From assembly GCA_014239155.1 (NCBI GenBank), contig JAAZZQ010000008.1, forward strand, positions 1 to 64,000: 64,000 bases of DNA, read 5' to 3'. Under the pieces are notes generated by a model. That model worked only from the letters and a program-made list of their open reading frames with translations. It was not told the DNA's origin and ran no database searches. Position 1 is the first letter of the stretch, and each line of letters starts with the position of its first letter. Source of the DNA: Lachnospiraceae bacterium. Its GTDB lineage: Bacteria > Bacillota > Clostridia > Lachnospirales > Lachnospiraceae. Shown in pieces: positions 53,918-63,351 of the stretch. Position numbers and translations under genes: made by a program.

Positions 53918-55702
53918 CTATTTTGCGGTCTTTCCGGGCAATTCATAACGCCGCAGACATTCTTGACACATTTTATTAAATGCACTTCCTTCTTCTTTCT
54001 CAAGCTGTTCTACATACTCATGTGCATGTGTGTCGTCTTCATACAACTGCATCATATTGATTGCAAGATTGGAACAATGGTCGGCAATTCGTTCATAGTT
54101 GTTTGTGATATCAGAAAGGACAAAACCCAATTCTGGTGTGCACTTTCCTTTCTTTAGCCGCTTCATATGGCGCTTTTTCATCTCTTTTTGCAAAATGTCA
54201 ATCGCTTCCTCAAAAGGCTCAATTGCCTTTGCTGCCTTTTCATCTTCTGTTTTTAAAACCTGCACAGAAGCACTGACAATATCTCTAACTGCCTGTGAAA
54301 ATATTTGCAACTCTTCTGTTGCCTTATCCGAAAAGTGTTGCTCTTTCTTATCCATTTCCTTTGCACAATCTGTTAGATTTATAGCATGGTCCGATATTCG
54401 TTCCAAATCCCCTACACTGTGAAGAAGCATTGTGAGCTTTCTCGAATCTGGCTCACTCAAATTCCGGCTGGAAAGTTTGACTAGATAACCACTAATCTCA
54501 TCATCATAGCGGTCCACAAGGTTTTCAATTCGCTCTACTTCCTTTGCGTTTTGCTTATCATATGCAAACAGATTATCCGCTGCTCGATTCAATGCCTCCT
54601 CCGTCAACTCCGCCATTTTCATTGTGTAGGAATATGCCTGTTCCAATGCAAACGACGGTGTGTTTAAAAAACGCTCGTCCATCTTGGCAAACAGTTCATT
54701 TTCTCTCGCCTGACGTTCCTCTTCCTCGTCTGGTTTAATGAGAATCAAAGATAATTTCTCCAAAATATTTGCAAATGGTAATAAAATCAGCGTCGCAGCC
54801 ACATTAAACCCTGTGTGCACCAATGCAATTCCAGCACTGTCCGCCGCTTCCTCCATAAACTCAAAGTCAATAAATGCGTGTAGAACATAAAATACAATAA
54901 GAAAAATGGTTGTGCCAATCACATTAAAAAGTAAGTGAACAATTGAGGCACGCCGCGCATTTTTGCTTGCCCCGACACCCGACATCATCGCGGTTGCACA
55001 CGTACCAATATTCTGCCCAAGAATAATTGGCACAGCCGCTGCATAGTTAATACTTCCTGTTGCACACAACGCCTGCAAGATACCAACAGACGCTGAAGAA
55101 GACTGAATGACTGCGGTGATTAGCGCTCCCACAAGCAAACCTAAAATCGGATTGGTAAACATGGTAAAAAGCCCTGTGAACCACGGTACTTGGCTCAACG
55201 GCTTCATGGCAGATGACATGGTATCCATTCCTGTCATCAAGATTGCAAAACCAACCAAAATTGAACCGAGATCGCGTTTTTTACCATTTTTCATAAAAAG
55301 GATAAACACCACACCAATCACAGCAAGAATTGGCGAAAAAGAAGTTGGCTTGACAAGCTGTAGCAAAAAATTATCACTTTCAATCCCTGTCAAACTCAAA
55401 AGCCATGAAGTGATAGTGGTTCCAACATTGGCACCCATAATAATTCCAATCGCCTGCGAAAGTTTCATAATGCCTGAATTTACAAAACCAACCACCATGA
55501 CTGTCGTTGCAGAGGAAGACTGAATCACTGCTGTCACACCCGCTCCCAACAACACAGCTTTAATCCTATTGTTTGTCAAGTTTTCAAGAACACGCTCAAG
55601 ACGCCCACCCGAAAGCTTTTCAAGTCCCTCGCTAAGCAGGTGCATTCCATAGAGAAATAACGCGAGACCGCCAATCATTGTCAACAAATCAAAAAAATCC
55701 AT
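53918..55702 (-). CDS. Na/Pi cotransporter with PhoU-like domain
   Basis: 594 residues from MDFFDLLTMIGGLALFLYGM; GGAGG precedes this ATG. Two inverted NptA repeats each carry a QSSSA motif (GAGVTAVIQSSSATTVMVVG and GALITAVIQSSSASVGILQA), the sodium and phosphate site of the family. The last 240 residues form a PhoU-like helical domain (LSEPDSRKLTMLLHSVGDLE, ISDHAINLTD) facing the cytoplasm. It imports phosphate with sodium, or may transport another anion; the substrate is inferred from the family. Confidence 0.93.
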   Translation of the reverse strand: MDFFDLLTMIGGLALFLYGMHLLSEGLEKLSGGRLERVLENLTNNRIKAVLLGAGVTAVIQSSSATTVMVVGFVNSGIMKLSQAIGIIMGANVGTTITSWLLSLTGIESDNFLLQLVKPTSFSPILAVIGVVFILFMKNGKKRDLGSILVGFAILMTGMDTMSSAMKPLSQVPWFTGLFTMFTNPILGLLVGALITAVIQSSSASVGILQALCATGSINYAAAVPIILGQNIGTCATAMMSGVGASKNARRASIVHLLFNVIGTTIFLIVFYVLHAFIDFEFMEEAADSAGIALVHTGFNVAATLILLPFANILEKLSLILIKPDEEEERQARENELFAKMDERFLNTPSFALEQAYSYTMKMAELTEEALNRAADNLFAYDKQNAKEVERIENLVDRYDDEISGYLVKLSSRNLSEPDSRKLTMLLHSVGDLERISDHAINLTDCAKEMDKKEQHFSDKATEELQIFSQAVRDIVSASVQVLKTEDEKAAKAIEPFEEAIDILQKEMKKRHMKRLKKGKCTPELGFVLSDITNNYERIADHCSNLAINMMQLYEDDTHAHEYVEQLEKEEGSAFNKMCQECLRRYELPGKTAK

Positions 55703-56083
55703 AAATTCCTCCTGAGTCTTCCTTATCATTATTATCTTTATTCCGCTTGCATCCTATTCTACTAAAGTTATTTTAACCGCAACTATTCACATTGTTATAT
55801 TTGGCATATCAAACAATTCATTACCTGCCAATCCCTTAAGCTTAATAAAACAATATCGTTGCTGTTCATAGATATACAAAAGAAGTGAAAAACGTGTGCC
55901 AAAATGCTGCTTACGCTAACAATGTTTAAAATTCTGCTAAAAATTAATAGGACATGAACAATAACACAATATCCCCCTTTGCTTTTGTAAGGAACTATAG
56001 AAAAATTCAAGATGTGTCACTTATTTTCTACAGTTTTTAAGCATCAAACAATAAGTGTAAACCGTCCAAATTTGTTTAAGCAA
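55703..56083. other. Gene-free A/T-rich region
   Basis: No recognisable gene or strong structure. A 71-codon open frame on the minus strand (56010-55795) has no ribosome binding site and a composition like non-coding DNA. The promoter of the Na/Pi gene should lie at its left side but no clear pair was found. Confidence 0.35.
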
Positions 56084-56112
56084 TTAACAAAGATGCTCAC
56101 CTATATTATAAT
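56084..56112 (+). promoter_or_regulatory. Promoter upstream of the Gln-rich TerD gene
   Basis: TTAACA (56084-56089), 17-base spacer, TATAAT (56107-56112), plus strand. The resulting leader of about 240 bases contains a hairpin AATAAC-TTGTT-GTTATT and the small open frame at 56208. A second possible -10, extended type (TGTTATAAT, 56300-56308), lies nearer the gene. Confidence 0.6.
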
Positions 56113-56207
56113 TGGTAAAATAAAAAATACAAGCACTATCTTTTATTAGGGACAATAACTTGTTGTTATTTGGTATTACTCATGGGGATGCAAAAGGAGT
56201 GAAAAGC

Positions 56208-56321
56208 ATGCGACAATTAGACTTGTGGATTAATTTCTGGCGAAATGGTATATTGGACAATAATTTTAATTTGAATTTAATGTACGAATCGTCTTATTAT
56301 GTTATAATTAGAAACTGTTAA
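56208..56321 (+). CDS. Candidate small protein of 37 residues
   Basis: ATG preceded by AAAGGAG at an ideal eight bases. It reads MRQLDLWINFWRNGILDNNF and on to NCstop, rich in Asn, Leu, Ile and aromatic residues. It lies in the leader of the TerD gene, 37 bases upstream of it. It could be a small product, a leader peptide, or chance; the ribosome binding site is the only positive evidence. It shows no resemblance to families I know. Confidence 0.4.
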   Translation: MRQLDLWINFWRNGILDNNFNLNLMYESSYYVIIRNC

Positions 56322-56358
56322 GATATTTTTTTACTGCTTTATATAATGGAGGGACTCG

Positions 56359-57306
56359 ATGATCAATACAACAACAAAATCCACTGGGGCTATGGACCGC
56401 AATTCCATTCTCTTAATTAATATTCCAGAAAAACAGAGTGTAAAAAACCAAAGCAATATTATGACACTGCTTAAAAATCCCAGCATAGGCAGCTCTGCTG
56501 TAGCATCCGAATCACATCCGCAATATAACCAGCCACAAAATAGGGCATCACAAACAACACAATCTGATCAACCACAAAACCACACAACCCGACAGCCACA
56601 ATACAATCAACCGCAAAGCAGAGCACAGCAGACATCACAATATCGTCAACCACAAAACACAACGCAACAACCACAAAACGTTCAACCCGCACTGACCGCT
56701 GGTCAGCAAAATACAGCAAGCACTTGCAAAATGCCAACTGTAAAACCGATTCCCACGCTGTTAAACAAAGTACAAAAGGGTCAAAAAACACTGCTGTCCA
56801 CAACAGCACTCAACGCTGTCAATGCCTGTTTTGGCTGGAATGTCACGGACGCGCGGTGTGATGTTGATGTGTCAGCATTCCTGCTCGGTGCAAACGGAAA
56901 AGTCATTGGCGATTCTTGGTTTGTGTTTTACGGTCAAACAATTAGCCCTGACCATAGTACAAAATTTGTGGAAGGAGGCAGTGCTGACCGAGAAATGATC
57001 CAAATGGACCTTACACGGCTTAATTCGCAAGTGAAAAAAATTGTGTTTGTCCTCACCATCAATGATGCACTAAAAAACAGACTTCATTTTGGCATGTTAA
57101 AAGATGCCTATATACGAATTATGGATCAATCTGGCAAAGAACTTGTGAGCTTTTTAATGACTGAATACTATAATAATGTCATTTCCATGATGATAGGGGA
57201 ACTCTATCTACACAATGGCGCATGGAAATTCAACGCTGTCGGAAATGGTGTTGCCAGAGATCTCGCAGGATTATGCGCGTTATATGGTGTTCAAGTTGTC
57301 TCGTGA
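56359..57306 (+). CDS. TerD-family protein with Gln/Asn/Pro-rich N-terminal region
   Basis: 315 residues. The first 40 are ordinary; about 45-125 are low-complexity with recurring QPQN, QYNQPQ and TTQQPQN units; the TerD domain occupies about 145-315. It contains ACFGWNVTDARCDVDVSAFL (a diverged form of the calcium-site loop GLGWD...DLDAAAFLL), MIQMDLTRLNSQVKKIVFVL and GELYLHNGAWKFNAVGNGVA. GGAGGG precedes the ATG. The low-complexity arm may tether or cluster the domain. It forms, with AIM24, the plus-strand arm of the Ter cluster. Confidence 0.87.
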   Translation: MINTTTKSTGAMDRNSILLINIPEKQSVKNQSNIMTLLKNPSIGSSAVASESHPQYNQPQNRASQTTQSDQPQNHTTRQPQYNQPQSRAQQTSQYRQPQNTTQQPQNVQPALTAGQQNTASTCKMPTVKPIPTLLNKVQKGQKTLLSTTALNAVNACFGWNVTDARCDVDVSAFLLGANGKVIGDSWFVFYGQTISPDHSTKFVEGGSADREMIQMDLTRLNSQVKKIVFVLTINDALKNRLHFGMLKDAYIRIMDQSGKELVSFLMTEYYNNVISMMIGELYLHNGAWKFNAVGNGVARDLAGLCALYGVQVVS

Positions 57307-57602
57307 TACGCAAGTTCAAGAATACCATTGGCGCTTTTGCTGTGGCGTATGAGTCAGTTCTGCTAACATATAACAGATCTGTACACCTGCAATCCTGTTG
57401 GAAGATTATCTTAGTTGGAGATTATACTCCCACTGAGATAAAATTATATTTTACCCGCCACTTATAAAAGTGGACGTCTTCTCCGGCTGAGATAAAATTT
57501 GCCGTGTGTATCGCGCCAACCGCAAAGTGACATACTCTCTTATGCGGCTGTGCACAAGAAAAGTTCTAAGAATGTATTATACATAAAAAGGAGTATTAAT
57601 CA
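57307..57602 (+). other. Spacer between the TerD and AIM24 genes
   Basis: No gene. The string CTGAGATAAAATT occurs twice (about 57434 and 57486), and CCACTTATAAAAGTGG forms a hairpin near 57460. No T-run terminator was seen, so the two genes may be co-transcribed. Confidence 0.35.
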
Positions 57603-58334
57603 ATGCTAATATTTGAAGTGATCAATGAATTAACTCTAAAAGTAACTTGTCGTGGAAATGATGTGCTATTTACCAAAGCTGGCTCCTTCATTTGCGGCGA
57701 AAATGGCGGACAGAAAAATTATAAATTTGAGAAGTTGCTGCTCGGACCACAGCAGAATGCAGGTCAGGCGCTGCTAGGCTCGCTTATGCGGCGTATAACT
57801 GGCGAAAACCTTCCTCTTATGAAAGTAATGATGAATGGTGATAGCATTACCTACTATGCAAACCATGCTCAGCATGTAGTTGTGTACCAGCTTCAGCAAG
57901 GTGAGATTCTCTCAATTGAATCAGAAAATATCCTTGCCTTCACCCAAGATTGTAAATATGATGTGCGTTTTATTGGCTGCGGCGTTATCTCGCAAAAAGG
58001 GCTTGCCACCTCTACATTAACAGGTGTAGGACCCAATGCATATGTTGCAATTTTAATCGACGGAAATCCCATTGTATTAAGTAATATTCGCACAAATTCC
58101 ACACTCACTGTTGACCCAGATGCTGTGGTTTGCTGGATGGGAAATGGTTATTGTGATCCCGATATCAAGATGGACGTCAACTGGAAAACTTTTATCGGTC
58201 AAACTTCTGGAGAATCCTACAGTTTTGAATGGAATGCCCGCCAGCCCGTGACAGTTATTATACAGCCAAATGAGCGCGCAAGCGGTATCAGCCTTGGCAT
58301 GGATGGCGGACGGCTTGGGCACAGACCAAATTAA
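57603..58334 (+). CDS. AIM24-family protein
   Basis: 243 residues of the AIM24/DUF124 beta-helix family: MLIFEVINELTLKVTCRGND, IESENILAFTQDCKYDVRFI and DGNPIVLSNIRTNSTLTVDP. Bacterial members are common inside Ter gene clusters; no activity is established. AAAAAGGAGTATTAATC precedes the ATG. Its last four bases overlap the end of the convergent HAD gene. Confidence 0.85.
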   Translation: MLIFEVINELTLKVTCRGNDVLFTKAGSFICGENGGQKNYKFEKLLLGPQQNAGQALLGSLMRRITGENLPLMKVMMNGDSITYYANHAQHVVVYQLQQGEILSIESENILAFTQDCKYDVRFIGCGVISQKGLATSTLTGVGPNAYVAILIDGNPIVLSNIRTNSTLTVDPDAVVCWMGNGYCDPDIKMDVNWKTFIGQTSGESYSFEWNARQPVTVIIQPNERASGISLGMDGGRLGHRPN

Positions 58335-59110
58335 TCAATCATTTTTATCCTAAGTACCCTCTCCAACGCAGCTTCCGCAAAAATCTTTTCTGCTGATGGA
58401 CAGATTACTTTTTGAGAAAAAGGATAACACTGCGCCAATTCTGGCGCAGCAATCCCTTGGTCAGCCGCCTCCAACATAGAAATATCAAAAGTGCTGTCTC
58501 CTGCTGCTATCACAAAATCAGCCCTGATATAATCTCGAAATCTTTCAACCGCCGTTCCTTTATTTAGCGCCTTTGGTACCACATACACTTTCACCCCATT
58601 GTGAAAAATCTCCACAATTTCTGTATTTAACACTTCTTTTAGCTCTGCGACAACAGTCTCCGGCTGTTCACATTTTGTAAATATAAATAACTCTTTGATA
58701 AATCGAAGTTCAAAAATTCTACGCATATCCTTATCTAATAACTTCAACGCCTTGTACAACTCCCCTGTGCTATCCTGAATCCGCTGCAATGAATCCTGAT
58801 ACCATTTTTTATCTTCTTTTCCATCAACAAGAAGAACTCCTCCATTACAAACTAGAGCGTATGAAAACGCTCCCACACCTAAATGAATCCTTTGATATTG
58901 TTCTATCGTTCTAGTTGTTGTCGGCACAACCAAGACTTGATCATGACACTTTTCTGGTTTCATCATCTTTTGTAAAAGACGATATGTTTCCTGTGTGATA
59001 TACGAAATTTCCCTTTCATGATAAATCTCAACACAGCGTTTCTGCTCTCCAATATTATGCTTGTATGAATAAATCAATGTATTGTCTAAATCTGTATGAA
59101 ATACAATCAT
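58331..59110 (-). CDS. HAD-family phosphatase of the Ter cluster
   Basis: 259 residues from MIVFHTDLDNTLIYSYKHN; GGGGGT lies five bases ahead. Motif I is HTDLDNTL with both aspartates, and motif IV is AGDSTFDISMLEAADQG near the C-terminus. A Cof-type cap separates them. HAD phosphatases recur in Ter clusters, where they are thought to act on a nucleotide-like product; the substrate is not known. It is convergent with AIM24 and separated from the ATPase gene by a terminator-like hairpin, so it may have its own promoter. Confidence 0.85.
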   Translation of the reverse strand: MIVFHTDLDNTLIYSYKHNIGEQKRCVEIYHEREISYITQETYRLLQKMMKPEKCHDQVLVVPTTTRTIEQYQRIHLGVGAFSYALVCNGGVLLVDGKEDKKWYQDSLQRIQDSTGELYKALKLLDKDMRRIFELRFIKELFIFTKCEQPETVVAELKEVLNTEIVEIFHNGVKVYVVPKALNKGTAVERFRDYIRADFVIAAGDSTFDISMLEAADQGIAAPELAQCYPFSQKVICPSAEKIFAEAALERVLRIKMID

Positions 59111-59144
59111 TTTTACCCCCATAATCCAACAGGAAACTCTTTCC

Positions 59145-59210
59145 CTACTCGCGCTCTGGGTGTCCGTCAGCTTTGCTGACATATTTGATTTGAACGCCCA
59201 TGTGCATAAA
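59145..59210 (+). repeat. Dispersed hairpin repeat E, copy 4
   Basis: CTACTCGCGCTC, outer arms GGGTGT and ACGCCC (one G-T pair), inner hairpin GTCAGC-TTT-GCTGAC, ATATTTG, and the ending TGTGCATAAA, then a hairpin. Unlike copies 2 and 3 it does not directly follow a gene of the same orientation; it sits upstream of the HAD start codon. Confidence 0.62.
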
Positions 59211-59242
59211 TAAAGCAAAGTGAGTCAATTCACTTTGCTTTA
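59211..59242. terminator. Bidirectional terminator between the ATPase and HAD genes
   Basis: TAAAGCAAAGTGA and TCACTTTGCTTTA pair around a short loop, with A and T flanks on both sides. On the minus strand it lies about 100 bases past the ATPase stop codon. Confidence 0.75.
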
Positions 59243-59341
59243 TTAAAACTAATATAACCATTCCGTCTTTGGCTTCTATTGCAGATATCAAACTATAGAG
59301 AATCGCTTTATGATATCACCATATACCTTGACAAATTCCTT

Positions 59342-62002
59342 CTACTTTCTGTTTACAACAAGCTTTCTAACCATATCCACTGGAATCATTGTTACTGCCA
59401 ACACAATAATAGTAATCCAACCCTGAACGCCAAATGGCTCACAGCTAAACATATTCCCAATCCAAGTAAACACAGGAAATGGTATTAGTGCTGCATTAAC
59501 AATCAACGCCTGTACAAGAACGATTGTCAGAAGGACTTTAATAAATCCTGTATTTTGGTCAAGCCCTTTAAAGATGCCAAATCCATCATCTCGAACATTA
59601 AACCCATTAAACAGCGCACTCACAATAAACAGTACAAAATAGCCTGTCAAATGCTGTTCCTCTGTATCAAACAAATCAACAAAAAATGGTGCTTTGAGAT
59701 ATACAAAACTAACCACAGTAAGCCACAGACCCATTGTCAAAATCTGTGCCATCATCGGTTTGCTTACAATGCTTTCATCTCTGCGTCTTGGTTTCTCACG
59801 CATATACTTTTCCAAAGCCGGCTCATTGCCAAGCATAATTGCACCTAGACTGTCCATAACAAGGTTCACAAACAATAGATGTGTTACCTTTAATGGCTCA
59901 TCCACTCCAAAGAATGGCGCGATAGCGCTTACCACAACTGCAGTCACATTGATTACCAACTGGAACTTGCAGAATTTTAAAATGTTATGATAAATGGTAC
60001 GTCCATACAAAATAGCATCTTTAATAGATTTAAAGTTATCATCTAAAATTACAATCTTTCCAGCTTCCTTGGCAGCTTCTGTACCACTACCCATAGCAAA
60101 TCCGACATCAGCGCGCTTTAACGCAGGTGAATCATTCACGCCGTCGCCAGTCATACCAACAACAAGATTCATCTCTTGACAAAGCCTTACCATACGAGAT
60201 TTGTCTGTTGGCAGCGCTCTTGCAATCACGCGGATTTTTGGTATAATCTTCTTCACTTCCTCATCTGACATTTCATTTAACTGTGCAGACGAAAGCGCCA
60301 TCTCATCATTGTTCCTTAACAAGCCTGCATCTTTTGCAATTGCCACAGCAGTCTCAAGCCTGTCTCCAGTAATCATAACGACCTGAATACCAGCATTTTG
60401 CACTTCTTTGATAGCCTCTCTCGCCTCTGGTCTCACATCGTCACGAATCCCCACCAAACCAATAATGACAATATTATCATTAATCTTGCTTTCTACAAGG
60501 GGACTTTCAGAATAACCAAATGCAAGCACGCGCATTGCCTTCGCTGCCAGCTCATCAATCTTTCTGTCAAGCACCGCCTTGTCCATATCTTGAATATTGC
60601 CGTCTGCATCCAGGTATTTTGTCGCTGCCGCAAGAAGTCGCTCTGGTGCACCTTTGTAAAATGTCTTACCAACACTGTCAATTCGCGCTTGACTAAATTT
60701 GTTTGTCGAGTTAAATCCCTGCTGTGCTGAGACAACATACTCTGTGTTGGAAGCCAATGCATTGAATGTATCCTCTCCGATAAACTTCATCAGCGCCTGA
60801 TCCGTAGCGTTGCCGCCAATCACTTTGTGTGATGCGTCAAACATGGACTGTGTATTTTTACCGATTGCAAGGTCAATCAGTCCTTTTACTTTGCTGTGTT
60901 TACTCAACTGTGGAATATCAATTGAATTTCCATCTGCACAGAAAAAATCAACAACTTCCAAGGATCCTTTTGTAATAGTACCAGTCTTATCACTAAAGAG
61001 AATATTTAATGAACCTGCTGTCTCAATACCTTCGGCTTTTCTAACCAAGACATTGTGATCAAGCATCTTACTTGTATTCTGCATCAAAACAAGTGAAATC
61101 ATTAGAGGAAGCCCTTCTGGCACTGCGCAGACAACAATCACAACTGCAAGTGAGACAGCATCAATCACATTCTTAATAATATCAGGTATTGGCTGTGCAA
61201 AATATCCTGAAGCTCCGCCGTCAAATACAAGGATTGCATGTGCCAGATAAAAAAGTGCAATCACAATAGCACCAATGTAGCCAAAAGTTGAAATCTGTTT
61301 TGCGAGCTTGGCGAGTTTTACCTTTAGTGGTGAATCTGGCTCATCCTCCTGCATCTCCTCTGCCATTTTGCCCATCATAGTCTTTAAGCCGACTTTTCTG
61401 ACATCAAGAATACCTTCTCCATCAAAAATTACGGCGCCGCGAAACAGAGAGTACTTGTCCACAAAGGTATCGCCAGTAATATCATCTGCAAGCTGTACAC
61501 TTGGATCTGCCGCCGTTTTTTTACACTCCTCCGCCTCTCCATTTAAAGCAGAGTTATCTACCTTGAGCGACCCATCAATCAGGATACCATCTGCTGGCAC
61601 TTTATCACCAGACTGCAGCAAAACTTTGTCTCCAACAACAACATCATCCACTTCAATGACTGTAACAACCCCATTTCTGTAGACCTTGCACTTGTCTTTC
61701 TCAGTACTGTCCTTCAGTTCACGATATTTCGTATCACTTGCTACACCTGTCTTTGCTGAGACAAACGCTACCACCAACACTGCAACAATCGTTCCCAAAG
61801 GCTCATATATTTCCGCGTAACCAAAGAAAAACATAACAATCATCAGCGCTGCAATTGCCAAGAGGATTTTAATCATGGGGTCCCCAAAGGTCTCCTTAAA
61901 CTCCTCCCAAAAGGTGGTAGGCTCCGAATCCGGAATTTCATTCGAGCCATATTGCCCACGTGACTGCTCGACCTCTTTGTCACTAAGTCCATTAAATTTC
62001 AT
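59342..62002 (-). CDS. Calcium-translocating P-type ATPase
   Basis: 886 residues, P2-type. In order: actuator loop SALNGEAEECKK, M4 ion-site motif VPEGLPLMISLVL, phosphorylation site FSDKTGTITKG, nucleotide site KGAPERLL, and hinge MTGDGVNDSPALKRADVGFA, with four to six further membrane segments at the C-terminus. It would export Ca2+ from the cytoplasm. The actuator motif is NGE instead of the usual TGE. Its place among TerD genes, whose products bind calcium, suggests a joint calcium-dependent stress function. It starts 25 bases after the downstream end of a TerD gene, same operon. Confidence 0.94.
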   Translation of the reverse strand: MKFNGLSDKEVEQSRGQYGSNEIPDSEPTTFWEEFKETFGDPMIKILLAIAALMIVMFFFGYAEIYEPLGTIVAVLVVAFVSAKTGVASDTKYRELKDSTEKDKCKVYRNGVVTVIEVDDVVVGDKVLLQSGDKVPADGILIDGSLKVDNSALNGEAEECKKTAADPSVQLADDITGDTFVDKYSLFRGAVIFDGEGILDVRKVGLKTMMGKMAEEMQEDEPDSPLKVKLAKLAKQISTFGYIGAIVIALFYLAHAILVFDGGASGYFAQPIPDIIKNVIDAVSLAVVIVVCAVPEGLPLMISLVLMQNTSKMLDHNVLVRKAEGIETAGSLNILFSDKTGTITKGSLEVVDFFCADGNSIDIPQLSKHSKVKGLIDLAIGKNTQSMFDASHKVIGGNATDQALMKFIGEDTFNALASNTEYVVSAQQGFNSTNKFSQARIDSVGKTFYKGAPERLLAAATKYLDADGNIQDMDKAVLDRKIDELAAKAMRVLAFGYSESPLVESKINDNIVIIGLVGIRDDVRPEAREAIKEVQNAGIQVVMITGDRLETAVAIAKDAGLLRNNDEMALSSAQLNEMSDEEVKKIIPKIRVIARALPTDKSRMVRLCQEMNLVVGMTGDGVNDSPALKRADVGFAMGSGTEAAKEAGKIVILDDNFKSIKDAILYGRTIYHNILKFCKFQLVINVTAVVVSAIAPFFGVDEPLKVTHLLFVNLVMDSLGAIMLGNEPALEKYMREKPRRRDESIVSKPMMAQILTMGLWLTVVSFVYLKAPFFVDLFDTEEQHLTGYFVLFIVSALFNGFNVRDDGFGIFKGLDQNTGFIKVLLTIVLVQALIVNAALIPFPVFTWIGNMFSCEPFGVQGWITIIVLAVTMIPVDMVRKLVVNRK

Positions 62003-62027
62003 TTTTCATTTTCTCCTCATATTATAA

Positions 62028-62618
62028 TTAGATAAATCTGTTCGCAAGCTCTGCAAGACCTGGATCTGTTGTCCCTTGCCCCATAGCATTAAACTTCCAC
62101 TCACCGTTGTGTCTGTAAATTTCACCAAAAATCATTGCTGTCATATTGGAATAGTCTTCCGACAAATTATATTTACACAGCTCTGTATTATTTCGCGCAT
62201 CCACAATGCGGATAAAAGCATTCTTAATCATTCCAAAATGCTGTTTTCTCTGAACAGCCTGATAAATATTGACTACAATTACAATTTTATCATACTCTTG
62301 TGGAACAGATGCAAGATCCACAATGATCTGCTCGTCATCCCCATCTCCCGCTCCTGTAAGGTTATCTCCCATATGCTGTACCGTGCCTGTCGGGTGCTTG
62401 AGATTTCCAAAATATATAATATCTGCATTTGCGCAGAGTTTGCCATTTCTCAACAGAAATGCAGATGCATCGCAGTCGATTGGCTGCGGCTTCGGCGCAA
62501 AAAATCCTCTCTTTCCCTGTGGTGCCTCATCCCATCCCAGTCCAACAACCACTCTGGAAAGACCTGCATTATCCTTAGATAAACTTACTTTCTGTCCCTT
62601 TTGTAAACTAATTGACAT
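62028..62618 (-). CDS. TerD-family protein, diverged
   Basis: 196 residues from [20 protein letters not shown]. The N-terminal half of the calcium loop is replaced: GLGWDEAPQGKRGFFAPKPQ, then IDCDASAFLL. The rest is regular ([60 protein letters not shown]). The change in the loop suggests altered calcium binding. It is third in the row of TerD genes, just before the ATPase. Confidence 0.92.
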   Translation of the reverse strand: MSISLQKGQKVSLSKDNAGLSRVVVGLGWDEAPQGKRGFFAPKPQPIDCDASAFLLRNGKLCANADIIYFGNLKHPTGTVQHMGDNLTGAGDGDDEQIIVDLASVPQEYDKIVIVVNIYQAVQRKQHFGMIKNAFIRIVDARNNTELCKYNLSEDYSNMTAMIFGEIYRHNGEWKFNAMGQGTTDPGLAELANRFI

Positions 62619-62691
62619 CTCTCTCTTCTCCCTTCTATCACCAAAACTACACGAAAAACTTTCGTATTTTTTGCGCAACAGATACACTACA

Positions 62692-62717
62692 GGCGCCCCG
62701 TTCTCAAACAGGGCGCC
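62692..62717. other. GC-rich hairpin between TerD genes
   Basis: GGCGCCC and GGGCGCC pair perfectly around a 12-base loop, a few bases after the stop codon of the second TerD gene. No T-run follows, so it may only reduce read-through or protect the upstream message. Confidence 0.6.
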
Positions 62718-62723
62718 GCTATC

Positions 62724-63305
62724 TTATTCTACATCCACTCCAAAATTGTCACATAACGCTGCAAGTCCACCTTGGAAACCACTTCCAATCGCATTAAATT
62801 TCCATTCACTGCCACTCTTATAAAGCTCTCCAAACACTGCTGCGGTCTCAATAGAGAAATCCTCGCCCAAATCATAGCGAAGCATCTCTTCGCCGTTTTC
62901 CTCATTGTAAATGCGGATAAATGCATTGTTAACTTGGCCAAAATTCTGTCTTCTTGCCTCAGCCTCGTAAATTGTCACAGTAAATGCAATCTTTGTAATA
63001 TTGTCCGGAACCTTGGATAAATCAATCTTGATTTGCTCGTCATCCCCATCTCCGACACCCGTAAGATTATCTCCCTGATGCACAACGCTGCCCGATGAAT
63101 GAGACAGATTTCCATAGAACACAAAATCACCAGAATTAGAAACCTTGCCTGAATCTCCCAGCAAAAACGCTGCCGCATCCAGGTCAAAATCTCCGCCTGT
63201 GTCAAATGCATTGACGTCCCAGCCAAGCCCTACAACAACCTTTTTCAATCCCGGATTATCTTTTGTAAGACTAACCTTCTGACCTTTTTGCAAACTAATT
63301 GGCAT
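62724..63305 (-). CDS. terD: TerD-family calcium-binding stress protein
   Basis: 193 residues, the normal length of a single TerD domain. [20 protein letters not shown] at the start; the calcium loop [20 protein letters not shown] is intact; [20 protein letters not shown] and [20 protein letters not shown] follow. It is close to the next protein upstream (193 residues), pointing to a tandem duplication. The family is linked to tellurite, phage and other envelope stresses; the mechanism is not settled. Confidence 0.95.
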   Translation of the reverse strand: MPISLQKGQKVSLTKDNPGLKKVVVGLGWDVNAFDTGGDFDLDAAAFLLGDSGKVSNSGDFVFYGNLSHSSGSVVHQGDNLTGVGDGDDEQIKIDLSKVPDNITKIAFTVTIYEAEARRQNFGQVNNAFIRIYNEENGEEMLRYDLGEDFSIETAAVFGELYKSGSEWKFNAIGSGFQGGLAALCDNFGVDVE

Positions 63306-63351
63306 TTTTATGCCCTCCTTTTTTCAACAACAATATCAAACTGATATTCTA

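Noticed and set aside
55795-56010. 71-codon open frame on the minus strand in the spacer before the Ter cluster
   Set aside because: No ribosome binding site, odd composition, and no family resemblance.
57307-57602. Riboswitch between TerD and AIM24
   Set aside because: Only a 13-base direct repeat and one small hairpin were found; no multi-stem fold.
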